32,083 nt of DNA from Gallicola sp. (GCA_012841535.1 DUUN01000848.1:1-32083); one strand, 5' to 3'; counted from the stretch's first letter, positions 7,557 through 17,500 are shown. The notes: generated by a model not told the origin, from the sequence alone. Made by a program: numbers and translations.

Positions 7557-7693
7557 TCAAAACAAAAATATCTTATCTAGTAATTGATAACAACTTTCAG
7601 AATTCAGTATTTTTCTTTTATAAAATGTAAAATTATTATTTATTATTTATATATATTAGTCTTAGTTCCCCATAACAAATAAAAAATAACAAT
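7557..7693. other. AT-rich intergenic region upstream of feoA, with second dyad
   Basis: Together with 7424-7556 this makes a 300-bp gap between feoA and the convergent end of the TDT gene transcription unit (both on the minus strand). It holds a second inverted repeat TTATC (7573-7577) / GATAA (7586-7590), positioned over the -35 area of the feo promoter candidate; these half-sites resemble Fur-type half-sites but the spacing is not canonical. No ORF with a ribosome site, tRNA or riboswitch was recognised. Confidence 0.35.
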
Positions 7694-7720
7694 AAAAAAA
7701 TTCCCCTTTCGGAGAATTTT
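7690..7720 (-). terminator. Terminator after the TDT transporter gene
   Basis: Leftward stem AAATTCTCC / GGGGAATTT (one T-G wobble) with GAAA tetraloop, then a run of seven T (complement of 7694-7700). It begins 6 nt past the TDT stop codon. Confidence 0.85.
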
Positions 7721-7726
7721 AATGTT

Positions 7727-8635
7727 CTATGCATTTTTGACTTTTAATAAAAAATTAATATATCTAACTAATACATAAATAACAATTAATGCTGCTATTA
7801 CTGTTTCAATAATAATTAAATACTTTAAAAATCCTAAGTTGAATCCCATATTAATAAGAAATCCTGCTGAAAGTTTTAATCCAATAGCAGAAATAACTAG
7901 TGGGAAGGTAAAGGCTGAATAGCTAGGATAAAATTTAAGTTTTAACATTTTAGTCAGTAAAAATAATATAGCAAAATATATAACTTGGGATAAAATTAAT
8001 AATCCTATAGTTAAGTATATATTTTTATTATCATAAATACTCATATAGCCTGCTAAACATAGAGAGCCTGGTGCAGCTAAAATTATTTTTGTTGGAAGTG
8101 CTGGCTCTGGAATATCTATATTTTTAATTCTTTTTAAAACTACAAATAATAGGATAAAATAGGAAACTAATCCAAAAATAAATGCAATTTTACCAATACT
8201 TTCATTAAAAGCTTTACCAGTTACTGATGCAACTACAATTCCTACATAAACTATGAACCAAGATGCAAAAACATTTTTTAACTCGAAAGAAAAAACAAAT
8301 TTAACAGTAAAGTAAATAATGAAAAGTATATGTAAAAATACACCAATATACCAAAAAATATTAGCAACATTTCCAACAAATGCTTTTAAATAGCCAGACA
8401 ATAACATTATAGTCATACTATATGTTGGAATTACAGAAGCCACTATAGGATTTTTCATTTCTTCTTTAAATTCCTTAAAGTTCAAAACAATCTTTAAGGT
8501 TAAAAAAATAAAAATAAGAAAGGATAAAAACCCAAAAAATAAACGTATATTTTCACTATAACTTTGAAGTAGATTTCCCAAAGCAGCTAAGGCCAACATT
8601 AATCCTGAAATAACTGTTGGCATCTTCTTAAGCAT
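7727..8635 (-). CDS. TDT-family transporter (TehA/SLAC1-like)
   Basis: Membrane protein of about 302 residues with roughly ten hydrophobic segments and no soluble domain. The N-terminal PTVISGLMLALAALGNLLQS and the segment NPIVASVIPTYSMTIMLLSGYL are characteristic of the tellurite-resistance/dicarboxylate transporter (TDT) family, which includes TehA and the plant anion channel SLAC1. Substrate is unknown; many members conduct small anions. ATG at 8633-8635 is preceded by AGGTGG at good distance, so I prefer it to a GTG at 8647. It overlaps the upstream C_GCAxxG gene by 8 bp, so the two are co-translated, and a GAAA-loop terminator follows. Family call is firm, transport role is inferred. Confidence 0.82.
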   Translation of the reverse strand: MLKKMPTVISGLMLALAALGNLLQSYSENIRLFFGFLSFLIFIFLTLKIVLNFKEFKEEMKNPIVASVIPTYSMTIMLLSGYLKAFVGNVANIFWYIGVFLHILFIIYFTVKFVFSFELKNVFASWFIVYVGIVVASVTGKAFNESIGKIAFIFGLVSYFILLFVVLKRIKNIDIPEPALPTKIILAAPGSLCLAGYMSIYDNKNIYLTIGLLILSQVIYFAILFLLTKMLKLKFYPSYSAFTFPLVISAIGLKLSAGFLINMGFNLGFLKYLIIIETVIAALIVIYVLVRYINFLLKVKNA

Positions 8636-9113
8636 TCTTTTCGCCACCTATAGTTAATTTTCCGTCTTCAATTAATTGTTCTGCTACCCATTCAGCTACT
8701 CTTCCAGTTATTTCAACACAGTGGGCCTTTCTCTCTGGTGATTGAAAATTATCCCCTGCCCATTGTCTAGTAATTACACGACAACATAGAGATTTATATT
8801 CTTTTCTAATAAAATCATGTAATTCCTTAGCCTTGTCAAACATTGCAGGATTCATTTCTTCTCCATGAACTCTTCCATAAACCATACCAAGTGCCATTTC
8901 TCCACCGGATACAGCCCCACATAAACATTGAGCCTTTCCTAAACCAATTGGAAAACCAGATGCTAATTTTACAACTTCATCAGGATATAATTTTCCTAAA
9001 GCGTCATTAATAACCTGTAAAACTGCTTCCGAACAAAAAAATTCACCTCTTTGGAAATATCCCTCTGCTTCTTCCCTAACTTGTTTTAAATATTCTTCTT
9101 TTGTAATACTCAT
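8628..9113 (-). CDS. C_GCAxxG_C_C family redox protein
   Basis: Cytoplasmic protein of about 161 residues of the C_GCAxxG_C_C family, thought to be redox-active or metal/cluster-binding because of its conserved cysteines. Visible pattern: FCSEAVLQV near the start (first Cys), LGKAQCLCGAVSGGEMALG (the C-x-C-G-A-x-x-G core), SLCCRVITRQW (paired Cys) and KAHCVEITG (last Cys). The true start is the ATG at 9111-9113, which has AAGGAGGGG 5 nt upstream; an upstream ATG at 9143 would add ten residues without support. It precedes and overlaps the TDT transporter gene. A -10/-35 pair lies 30 nt upstream. Function in the cell is not known; coupling to the transporter suggests a redox or sulfur/selenium/tellurium role, which is speculative. 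Confidence 0.85.
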   Translation of the reverse strand: MSITKEEYLKQVREEAEGYFQRGEFFCSEAVLQVINDALGKLYPDEVVKLASGFPIGLGKAQCLCGAVSGGEMALGMVYGRVHGEEMNPAMFDKAKELHDFIRKEYKSLCCRVITRQWAGDNFQSPERKAHCVEITGRVAEWVAEQLIEDGKLTIGGEKNA

Positions 9114-9141
9114 AATTCCCCTCCTTAAAATGTCCTTCCTC

Positions 9142-9170
9142 ATTATAAGGGAATTTATTGTAAAAGTAAA
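9142..9170 (-). promoter_or_regulatory. Promoter of the C_GCAxxG-TDT operon
   Basis: Leftward -35 TTTACT (complement of 9165-9170), 17-nt spacer, -10 TATAAT (complement of 9142-9147), about 30 nt before the ATG. Perfect -10 and ideal spacing make it credible. Confidence 0.5.
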
Positions 9171-9200
9171 TATATAACAAACTTGTTTAATATATGGTCT

Positions 9201-9332
9201 TTAGTAATCTTCATCTAAAAGCTCTATATCATCATCTTCATAGTCAAAATCTCTAGATATTTCAGGATATTTTTCCTCATCGTCCTCTTCATAATTTGGA
9301 TCAAAAATTTTTCTTAAATAATTATCTTCCAT
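9201..9332 (-). CDS. Small acidic protein, 43 residues, unknown function
   Basis: Unrecognised small gene. ATG at 9330-9332 (complement), stop TAA at 9201-9203. The ribosome site AAGGAG is 6-7 nt upstream, which is stronger evidence than length alone. The product starts MEDNYLRKIFDPNYEEDDEEK and continues with an Asp/Glu/Tyr-rich tail ending LLDEDY; about half the residues are acidic, with no Cys, no membrane segment and no signal peptide. It is divergent from the 5'-nucleotidase gene (90 bp between starts) and lies upstream of the C_GCAxxG operon without overlapping it. A nucleic-acid-mimicking or partner-binding acidic peptide is conceivable but not shown. Chance ORFs rarely have this composition plus a ribosome site in such AT-rich DNA. 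Confidence 0.6.
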   Translation of the reverse strand: MEDNYLRKIFDPNYEEDDEEKYPEISRDFDYEDDDIELLDEDY

Positions 9333-9422
9333 AATTTTCTCCTTAATTAAACTATATTTATTATAATACAAATTATATTATATATTTATAATATTAGGGT
9401 ATACTTTTACTAGGAGGTTGCT

Positions 9423-11333
9423 ATGAAGAATTTAAAAAAGCTATTATTTACAATTTTTTTAAGTATTTTTATTATTTCTAGTAGTTCTTTCGCAAAAGAG
9501 AATAGTACTATAAACATCTTTTTTACTCATGATATTCATGACCATGTTGAGGATTTTAATATATCTGAAAATGGACAAAATCTTAATATTGGTGGCTATG
9601 AAAGAATTAACCAGGCCATACAAAATCAATTAAAAGAGGATAAGGATAGTTTAATTTTAGATGCTGGAGATTACTCTATGGGAACTTTATTTCAAACTAT
9701 CTTTAGTACAGAAAATCCCAGTTTAAGATTACTTGGAGAAATGGGTTATGATGCGACAACATTAGGAAACCATGAATTTGATTTTAGGACTAGGGGACTT
9801 GCCGATAGTTTACTTGCTGCAAAAAATAGTGGCGATAAACTACCAGAGTTACTAACAGCAAATATAGACTTGGAAAACTATGAAAACGTAGATGAACAGG
9901 AAGTAAAAAACTTAAAAAACGCCTTTGATGAATATGGAGTAAAGGAATATATAGTATTAGACAAAAAAGGCTACAAAATAGGTATATTTGGTTTAATGGG
10001 TAATGACTCTATATCAAATGCTCCAATGGCTGGAGTTAACTTTAAAGACCAAATTGAAACAGCTAAGAAAATTACTAGTATATTAAAAGAAGAAGAAAAG
10101 GTCGATTTAATAATTTGCCTTTCCCATTCAGGTACTTGGGAGGACAAAAGTAAATCAGAAGATGAAATAATGGCCAAAGAAGTTAAAGATATTGACTTAA
10201 TTATTAGTGGCCATACCCATACTGAACTTTTAGAGCCTATAATTGTCGGAAAAACTATAATAGTTTCTTCTGGTGAATATGGTAAAAAATATGGGAAAAT
10301 TGAAATTCAAAAAGAAGATGATAAATGGAAAGTTAAAAACTATAATTTGATTAAACTAACAGATGAAGTTGAAAATAAAGAATTAGAAGAAAAAATCCAG
10401 TACTTTAAAAATAAGGTTCAGGAAAATTATCTTAACCATTTTAACCTAGAATTTAATGAAATACTTGGAAAGACAAACTTTTCTTTTATATCGGAAGATG
10501 ACCTAGGAACAGAACATAAGGAAGAGCCTTTAGCAAATTTAATTACCGACTCCTATATTCATGCTATTAAGAATATTGAAGGTAATAATTATGAAAGAAT
10601 TGCTGCTTCAATTGTTCCCTATGGAACTATTAGAGGAAGTTTAACAAAAGGCAATATAGGAGTAGCAGATGTTTTCAATATAAGCTCCTTAGGAATTGGA
10701 CCAGATAAAATATCGGGCTATCCTTTAATTGAGGTTTATTTATCTGGCAAGGAATTAAAAACAACTGCAGAAGTTGACGCTTCAATTCAGCCTATAATGG
10801 ATGTAGCCCAACTTTATATTTCCGGTATGAATTACTCCTTTAATCCTAATAGACTTATTTTTAATAAACTCGACAGTATTTATTTAATTGATGAAAATGG
10901 AAACAAGGAAGAAATAAAAGACGACGAACTCTATAGAGTAGTTACTGGACTTTATACAGCTCAAATGCTTTCAATAGTAAAGGACCAATCCTTTGGACTA
11001 ATGTCCATTGTACCGAAAAATAAATCTGGCGAAGAAATAAAAGATTTTGAAAAATATATTATACACGATAAGGACGGAAAGGAAGTTAAGGAATGGTATG
11101 CCTTAGCAGAATATATAAAATCCTTTGAAAAAGAAGATGGTCTACCTACAATACCAGAGGAATATTCCAAACCATTAGGTAGAAAAATCGTAAATAACGA
11201 CAAGAGTTTTTCCGGAATATTTTCACATCCAAATCACATAGCCCTTGGACTCTATGCAATAATTCTAATAATTATTTTAATAGTAGTTTTTGTAGTAAGA
11301 TTTATTATAAAAAGACGTAAGAAGAAAAAATAG
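9423..11333 (+). CDS. Secreted, membrane-anchored 5'-nucleotidase / metallophosphoesterase
   Basis: Cell-surface enzyme of 636 residues that removes phosphate from nucleotides (5'-nucleotidase/2',3'-cyclic phosphodiesterase family), probably for nucleoside and phosphate scavenging. Residues 1-24 are a signal peptide (KNLKK, hydrophobic core, SSSFA cleavage site). The calcineurin-like domain follows: metal ligands in FTHDIHDH (D37, H39), DAGDY, GNHEFDF, SHSG and GHTHT. The C-terminal 5'-nucleotidase domain covers about 340-570, with PYGTIRGS and NISSLG type substrate loops. The end has a membrane helix (about 605-628, LGLYAIILIIILIVVFVV) and an RRKKKK tail, so it is membrane-anchored; there is no LPXTG. 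AGGAGG precedes the ATG by 5 nt. Monocistronic: terminator directly after the stop. Confidence 0.9.
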   Translation: MKNLKKLLFTIFLSIFIISSSSFAKENSTINIFFTHDIHDHVEDFNISENGQNLNIGGYERINQAIQNQLKEDKDSLILDAGDYSMGTLFQTIFSTENPSLRLLGEMGYDATTLGNHEFDFRTRGLADSLLAAKNSGDKLPELLTANIDLENYENVDEQEVKNLKNAFDEYGVKEYIVLDKKGYKIGIFGLMGNDSISNAPMAGVNFKDQIETAKKITSILKEEEKVDLIICLSHSGTWEDKSKSEDEIMAKEVKDIDLIISGHTHTELLEPIIVGKTIIVSSGEYGKKYGKIEIQKEDDKWKVKNYNLIKLTDEVENKELEEKIQYFKNKVQENYLNHFNLEFNEILGKTNFSFISEDDLGTEHKEEPLANLITDSYIHAIKNIEGNNYERIAASIVPYGTIRGSLTKGNIGVADVFNISSLGIGPDKISGYPLIEVYLSGKELKTTAEVDASIQPIMDVAQLYISGMNYSFNPNRLIFNKLDSIYLIDENGNKEEIKDDELYRVVTGLYTAQMLSIVKDQSFGLMSIVPKNKSGEEIKDFEKYIIHDKDGKEVKEWYALAEYIKSFEKEDGLPTIPEEYSKPLGRKIVNNDKSFSGIFSHPNHIALGLYAIILIIILIVVFVVRFIIKRRKKKK

Positions 11334-11368
11334 AAAAAATTGTCAGAAATTTCTTCTGACAATTTTTT
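11334..11368. terminator. Bidirectional terminator between the 5'-nucleotidase gene and rpiB
   Basis: A-tract, stem GTCAGAA (11342-11348), loop ATTTC, stem TTCTGAC (11354-11360), T-tract. Flanking AAAAAATT/AATTTTTT extends the stem in both directions. It starts one base after the plus-strand stop and ends one base before the rpiB stop, so it serves both converging genes. Confidence 0.9.
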
Positions 11369-11809
11369 CTATTTATTTTCATAGTCTGTTATTATTTGTA
11401 TTCTTTCAGAATGTCTTCCTCCTTGAAATTCTGAATTCAACCATTGATAAACAGCCATTTTTGCTACTTCTTCACCTATTACTCTCGCTCCTAATGCAAG
11501 AACATTTGCATTGTTGTGCTCTTTTGCCATCTTTGCTGAAAATACTTCATTTGCACAGGCACATCTAATTCCCTTTACCTTATTTGCTGCTATGGAAATT
11601 CCTATTCCTGTTCCACAAATAACTATTCCTGCGTCATATTCTCCACTGGCAACAGCCTCTGCAACTTTTATTCCATAATCCGGGTAATTGGCTTTTTCTC
11701 CTGATGATACTCCAAAATCTACAATTTCATGGCCTAATTCTTTTACATAATCAATTAGTGCAGGTTTTAATTCAAAACCTCCATGATCACTTCCTATTGC
11801 TATTTTCAT
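11369..11809 (-). CDS. rpiB: Ribose-5-phosphate isomerase B
   Basis: Interconverts ribose 5-phosphate and ribulose 5-phosphate in the pentose phosphate pathway; RpiB/LacAB family, 146 residues. The start MKIAIGSDHGGFELK carries D8/H9, ANYPDYG is the substrate loop, and GIVICGTGIGISIAANK holds the catalytic C65 and the phosphate/anion hole. RHSERI near 134 supplies the family His/Arg. LacA or LacB (galactose-6-phosphate isomerase) is less likely because the DHGG and GTGIG pattern and the glycolysis neighbours suit RpiB. It lies 28 bp after pyk at the end of the dnaE-pfkA-pyk-rpiB run and is followed by a shared terminator. Confidence 0.93.
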   Translation of the reverse strand: MKIAIGSDHGGFELKPALIDYVKELGHEIVDFGVSSGEKANYPDYGIKVAEAVASGEYDAGIVICGTGIGISIAANKVKGIRCACANEVFSAKMAKEHNNANVLALGARVIGEEVAKMAVYQWLNSEFQGGRHSERIQIITDYENK

Positions 11810-11837
11810 ATATCCTCCAAAAAATTAAAAAATATTT

Positions 11838-13592
11838 TTATAATACTCTTGCAGAACCATTATATACTAAGCCGGAAATAGGATCTACTGTAATTATTTG
11901 TCCATCTTTTAATATTTCTGTAGCTTTTTTTGCACCAACTATTGTAGACTTTTTAAAATGTAATCCTACTATAGCTGCATGGGATGTTAGTCCACCTTCT
12001 TCTACAACTATTGCTCCTGCTCTTTCAACAAAATTAATTATTTCAGCATCTGTAGATTGGGAAATTAAAATATCACCATCATTAAATTTGCTTTCAAGTT
12101 CTTCTACTGTATTTCCCACTACAACTTTTCCAGTGATGGATTCTTTACCTATTCCTTGTCCTTTTACTAGGATTTCTCCTATTGTATGAACTTTAATTAG
12201 GTTAGTAGTTCCACCAACTCCTACTGGAACTCCTGCAGTAATTATTACTAGTTCCCCTTCTTTTACAAAGCCCTTTTCCATTGCTGATGTTATAGACAAG
12301 TCTATTACAGCATCTGTACCTTCACAAATTTCAGATTGAATTGGGTAAACTCCCCAGGTTAATGCTAATTTTCTTAAAACATCTCTATTAAAGGTTGTTG
12401 CTATAATTGGAACTAATGGTCTTATTCTAGATATTGCCTTAGAAGTTGAACCTGTAGCTGTTGCTGTAATTATAGCAGATGCACCTAATTGAACAGATAG
12501 GGCTCTAGTTGATCTACTAATAGCATTAGTAGTGAAGTTATCCATCCAGTCCATTCTATTTTTAGTGGTTTCTGTAAATTCACTGGATTTTTCTGTTGAA
12601 TCTGCTATTTCACTCATTACCTTAACTGCTTCTATTGGATAGTTACCAGCTGCTGTTTCTCCTGAAAGCATTATAGCATCTGTACCATCTAGTATAGCAT
12701 TTGCCACGTCTGTTACTTCTGCTCTAGTTGGTCTTGGATTTCTAATCATAGAGTCTAGCATTTGTGTAGCAGTTATTACAGGTTTTCCTGCAAAACTTGT
12801 CTTTTTAATTATTTCTTTTTGGACTATTGGCATTGTTTCTGTTTTTATTTCAACACCTAAATCACCACGGGCTACCATTATACCATCTGAAGCTTCTATT
12901 ATTTCATCTAAGTTATCTACACCTTCTTGTGATTCAATTTTTGAAATTATTTGTATATTTGAACCACCATTATCTTCTAAGATTTTTCTAATATCTATAA
13001 CATCTTGGGCTTTTCTTATAAAACTTGCAGCAATAAAGTCAAGTTCCTGTTCTACTGCAAATATTAAATCGGATTTGTCCTTTTCTGTGATTGCAGGTAA
13101 ATTAATAGTAGTATTTGGAACATTTACTCCCTTTCTACTTTTTAAAATACCATGGTTTTGTACTTCGGTAATTATATCTGTATCGGTTTTCTCTATTACC
13201 TTTAAGTCCACTAAACCATCATCTACTAGTATATGTCCACCAATTTCCACGTCTTTAGGTAGTTCTTTATAGGATATTGATACCATTTCCTTAGTTCCAA
13301 CTACATCTTTTGTAGTTAAGGTAAATTTATCCCCAATAGCTAGTTGAACTTGTGGTACACCAAAATCTCCTAATCTAATTTCAGGTCCCTTAGTGTCTAA
13401 CATTATCGCAATTGGCAAATCCAATTCTTCCCTAGCTTTTTTTATATTATTTATTCTAACTAAATGTTCTTCATGATCTCCATGAGAAAAGTTTAGTCTA
13501 CAAACATTCATTCCTAATTTCATCAGCTCTTTTAAAGTATCTAAGTCTTCTGAAGCTGGTCCTATTGTACATACTACTTTTGTTTTTTTCAT
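11838..13592 (-). CDS. pyk: Pyruvate kinase with C-terminal PEP-utiliser-like domain
   Basis: Final glycolytic enzyme: PEP + ADP to pyruvate + ATP. About 584 residues from the ATG at 13590-13592 (GGGGGAAA upstream); a longer reading frame to 13646 overlaps pfkA and is not the start. The catalytic barrel shows CTIGPAS, RLNFSHG, DTKGPEIRLG, SKIES and ARGDLGVEI, followed by TATQMLDSM and SGETAAGNYP. The regulatory C-domain is followed by an extra domain of about 110 residues with GGLTSHAAIVG, homologous to the phosphohistidine domain of PEP synthase; here this is the usual Gram-positive arrangement. The GGxTSHAA histidine is kept, yet its use in Pyk is uncertain. It follows pfkA by 13 nt. Confidence 0.95.
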   Translation of the reverse strand: MKKTKVVCTIGPASEDLDTLKELMKLGMNVCRLNFSHGDHEEHLVRINNIKKAREELDLPIAIMLDTKGPEIRLGDFGVPQVQLAIGDKFTLTTKDVVGTKEMVSISYKELPKDVEIGGHILVDDGLVDLKVIEKTDTDIITEVQNHGILKSRKGVNVPNTTINLPAITEKDKSDLIFAVEQELDFIAASFIRKAQDVIDIRKILEDNGGSNIQIISKIESQEGVDNLDEIIEASDGIMVARGDLGVEIKTETMPIVQKEIIKKTSFAGKPVITATQMLDSMIRNPRPTRAEVTDVANAILDGTDAIMLSGETAAGNYPIEAVKVMSEIADSTEKSSEFTETTKNRMDWMDNFTTNAISRSTRALSVQLGASAIITATATGSTSKAISRIRPLVPIIATTFNRDVLRKLALTWGVYPIQSEICEGTDAVIDLSITSAMEKGFVKEGELVIITAGVPVGVGGTTNLIKVHTIGEILVKGQGIGKESITGKVVVGNTVEELESKFNDGDILISQSTDAEIINFVERAGAIVVEEGGLTSHAAIVGLHFKKSTIVGAKKATEILKDGQIITVDPISGLVYNGSARVL

Positions 13593-13605
13593 ATTTTCCC
13601 CCAAA

Positions 13606-14565
13606 CTATATGGATATTTCCCCTGCCATAGCGTATAATTCTTCATTTAATACTCTTTTGGTTTCAACTGCTTCTTTTATTGGTACAGGAACAATTTTAC
13701 CATTTATTGTTGCCAAAGCTAATCCTGATTGTCCTTCTATTAAAAGTTGAACTGCCTTATTTCCCATTTCAGATGCTAAAAGTCTGTCATAAGGACAAGG
13801 ACTGCCTCCCCTTTGAACATGGCCTAAAATAGTAACTTTAGTGTCTACTCCTGTTATTCTCTTTATGTCTTCCTTTAGTTCATATGGCTTACCTACACCT
13901 TCTGCTAATACTATAATATGGTGTAATTTGCCTCTTTTTCTACCTCTTTTAATTTTACTTGTTATTGCTTCCATGTCTAGTTCACGTTCCGGAATTATAA
14001 TGCTTTCTGCACCACTGGCAACTCCTGAATAAAGTGCAATGTCGCCACAGTGTCTACCCATAACTTCAACAATATTAGCTCTTCCATGAGATGATGATGT
14101 ATCTCTTAATTTACTAATTGCTTCAGAAACTGTGTCTATTGCAGTATAAAATCCAATGGTAGAATCTGTATAACCCATATCGTTATCAATTGTACAAGGA
14201 ATACCTATGGTTTTAATGCCCATATTACTTAAAACCTCTGCTCCTCTATAGGAGCCATCTCCACCTAGAACTACAAGCCCATCAATTCCGAAGTCCTGTA
14301 AAATATTATATGCTTTTTTCTGTCCTCTTTCTGTCATAAATTCAGAGCTTCTTGCTGAGCCAAGAATAGTTCCCCCTCTTTGAATTATGTCGGCAACAGA
14401 TGAAACATTCATTTCATATATATTTCCATTAATTAATCCGTCATAACCAAACCTTATTCCCATTATTCTAATTCCATTAAATATTGCCGTTCTAGCTACT
14501 GCTCTAATTGCAGCATTCATTCCAGGCGCATCTCCACCACTTGTTAGAATAGCTATTGTTTTCAT
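13606..14565 (-). CDS. pfkA: ATP-dependent 6-phosphofructokinase
   Basis: Commits fructose 6-phosphate to glycolysis using ATP. At 319 residues the length equals that of bacterial PfkA. Conserved parts: ILTSGGDAPGMNAAIRAV (1-24), VVLGGDGSYRGA near 100 with GDGS typical of the ATP-dependent type (PPi enzymes have GDDS), GIPCTIDNDM with the catalytic TIDND, MGRHCGDIAL, and HVQRGGSPCPYDR near 250. I chose the ATG at 14563-14565, which has AGAGGTG 6-7 nt upstream and gives the standard N-terminus; another ATG at 14578-14580 overlaps the dnaE stop as ATGA, a possible coupled start adding five residues. Located between dnaE and pyk, the classic Firmicute order. Confidence 0.96.
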   Translation of the reverse strand: MKTIAILTSGGDAPGMNAAIRAVARTAIFNGIRIMGIRFGYDGLINGNIYEMNVSSVADIIQRGGTILGSARSSEFMTERGQKKAYNILQDFGIDGLVVLGGDGSYRGAEVLSNMGIKTIGIPCTIDNDMGYTDSTIGFYTAIDTVSEAISKLRDTSSSHGRANIVEVMGRHCGDIALYSGVASGAESIIIPERELDMEAITSKIKRGRKRGKLHHIIVLAEGVGKPYELKEDIKRITGVDTKVTILGHVQRGGSPCPYDRLLASEMGNKAVQLLIEGQSGLALATINGKIVPVPIKEAVETKRVLNEELYAMAGEISI

Positions 14566-14576
14566 TATTACACCTC

Positions 14577-17500
14577 TCATACAATTTTAATATTATCGTT
14601 TCCTAATATACCTAATAATTCCCCCATTACCAAACTATCATTTATGTCTATGAAGTATTTTTCTGAAAGTTGGTAACATTTATTATTCTTCTCAAAATAT
14701 AAATTTACTGGATCTTTTCCGTATGACTTTAATAATATATTTTTTATTTCATTAAGTTTTTCATCGGAAATATTCTTTTCTATTCTTAAAAATAATTTAT
14801 TTTTTATTTTATTATTTAAATTTTCTACATCTTCTAAAGTACTAACAATAATATTGGCTTCATCTCTTTCACTAATATTAATAGTACCTTTTACTATTAG
14901 CACCTTGTCCTCTTCTAAAATCGAACTATATTTTTGGTAGATATTTGGAAATACCGTTAGCTCAATAGTTCCATATAAGTCCTCTAATTTAACAAATTCC
15001 ATAATTTTATTATTTTTTGTAAACTTTTTATTTATTGTGTCTACAATTCCAACAATTGTAACTTTTTTATTGTCCCATTTTTCTTCTATTATGGAAATAT
15101 CGCCTTTTAATTCTAGGGTATTAAAATTAGAATACTTGTTAATTATGTCTTCATATGGCCTCATTGGATGATCTGTTAAATAAATTCCAAGTACTTCTTT
15201 TTCCAATTTTAAAAGATCTTTTTTATCATATTCGTCAATGTCGGAAATATTACTTTCCACTTCTTCGTTTTTATCATCTTCAAACATATCAAATAAGGAA
15301 GCTTGTCCCGGTATGTTTTTCTTTTGTGATGACTGAACAGAATCTATTACTAATGAATATTCTACCATAAGTCCAGCTCTTGTTACACCCATGGACGAAA
15401 ATGCCCCAGCTTTTATTAAACACTCTATGGCTCTTTTATTAATTACTAATGGATTATCATCTATAATACGTTCAATAAAATCTCTAAAATTCTTAAATTC
15501 TCCATTTCTTTCTCTTACTTTTACTATTGTATCTATTAAATTTTCACCTACGTTTTTAATAGCCATTAATCCAAATCTTATTTTTCCATCTTCAACACTA
15601 AATTTTTTTAAACTATAATTTACATCTGGCTGTAAAATTTCTATATTTAATCTTTTAGATTCCTGAATATACAAGGCTATTTGTGATGTATTTCCCATTA
15701 CCGATGACATTAAGGCTGCCATAAATTCAACAGGATAGTAATATTTTAACCAGGCTGTTCGCATTGCCACTAATGAATAGGCAGCTGAATGTGATTTGTT
15801 AAAAGCATATTTAGCAAAATCTATCATTAAATCATAAATTTTATTTGCTATTTCTTCAGATACGCCATTTCTTACAGCTCCAGGAATAATAATATTTCCT
15901 TCACTGTCTTCTTCTCCAAAAATGAATTTCTTTCTTTCAGCTTCCATTACATCCATTTTCTTCTTACCCATAGCCCTACGTAAATTATCGGCTGCTCCTA
16001 AACTATAGCCTGCCAATTGTTGAACTATTTGCATTACCTGTTCTTGGTATACAATTGTCCCATAAGTTACATTTAATATAGGCTCCAACTTAGGATGTAA
16101 ATACTCTATTTCATCAACATGGTTTTTATTGTATATATATGTTGGAATTTCATTCATTGGCCCAGGTCTAAACAAGGAGTTTGCTGCAATTAAATCGTCA
16201 AATTTAGTCGGTTTTAATTCCTTTAAAAAATTTCTCATACCTGGTGACTCAAACTGGAATATTCCCAAAGTTTCTGCAACAGTAAATATTGAAAGTACTT
16301 TAGGGTCGTTTTCATCCATGTCCTCTATGGAAATTTTTTCCTTGTGATTTTTATTTACCAAATCAATAGCATCTTGAATTACAGTTAGAGTTCTTAAGCC
16401 TAGGAAGTCCATTTTCAACAGTCCTAATTCCTCTAATTCTATCATATTGAATTGAGTAATAACAGCATCTTTGTTTCTAGCCAGTGGAACATATTCCACT
16501 ATAGGTTTTTTAGATATTACAACACCTGCTGCATGAGTTGAAGTATGTCTAGGCATACCTTCTACCGCATTGGCAATATCAATTAAATTTTTTATAGCTT
16601 CGTCACTATTATAGAGTTGTTTAAATTCAGGACTCATTTCTAAGGCTTTGCCTATGGTCATATTTAAAATCATTGGAACTTTTTTTGCAACTTCGTCTAC
16701 AAGCTTATATTCCATGTCTAAAACTCTACCAACATCCCTTATGGCTCCACGAGCTGCCATAGTACCAAAGGTAACTATTTGAGCAACTTTATCTTCGCCA
16801 TATTTTTCAATTACATAGTCTATTACCTCTTCTCTTCTTTCATAACAGAAATCTATATCAATATCAGGCATAGAAACTCTTTCAGGATTTAAAAATCTTT
16901 CAAAAAGTAAATTATACTTTAATGGGTCAATATCTGTAATTTCTAAAGCATAACTTACAATACTACCTGCTGCTGAACCTCTTCCAGGACCTACTGGAAT
17001 ATTTTTACTTTTTGCAAATCTAATAAAATCTGAAACAATTAAAAAATAATCAACAAAACCCATTTCTTCTATGGTGCTAATTTCAAACTCTAGCCTGTCT
17101 AATACAGTTTTATTAACTTCCTTATACCTTTTATATATACCCTTAGTTGCCAGTTCCCTTAAATAGGATTTGTTTGTATATCCTTCTGGTATTTCAAAAT
17201 AAGGTAAATGTAAATTTCCAAAATCAAGTTCTACCTTACATCTTTCTGCAATTTTATTTGTATTTTCTAAAGCTTCTTCATAACCTTCAAAAAGTTCAAA
17301 CATTTCATCTGCAGATCTTAAATAAAATTCAGCAGGGGCATAATGCATTCCACCTTCATTTTTCTCCTGTATGGTTTTTCCAAGTTGAATACAAAGGAGA
17401 ATGTCGTGAATTTTCCAGTCCTCTTTTTTTACATAATGAACATCATTAGTTGCAACCATTGGTATGCCAGTTTCTTTAGAAAGAATTGGCATTTGATTTA

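Noticed and set aside
11704..12189. 161-codon plus-strand frame across the rpiB-pyk junction
   Set aside because: Spans two certain genes on the other strand and a gene boundary; no start signal.
13593..13646. Upstream extension of pyk
   Set aside because: Adds 18 residues lying in the pfkA end; the ATG at 13592 has a proper ribosome site and gives the normal Pyk N-terminus.
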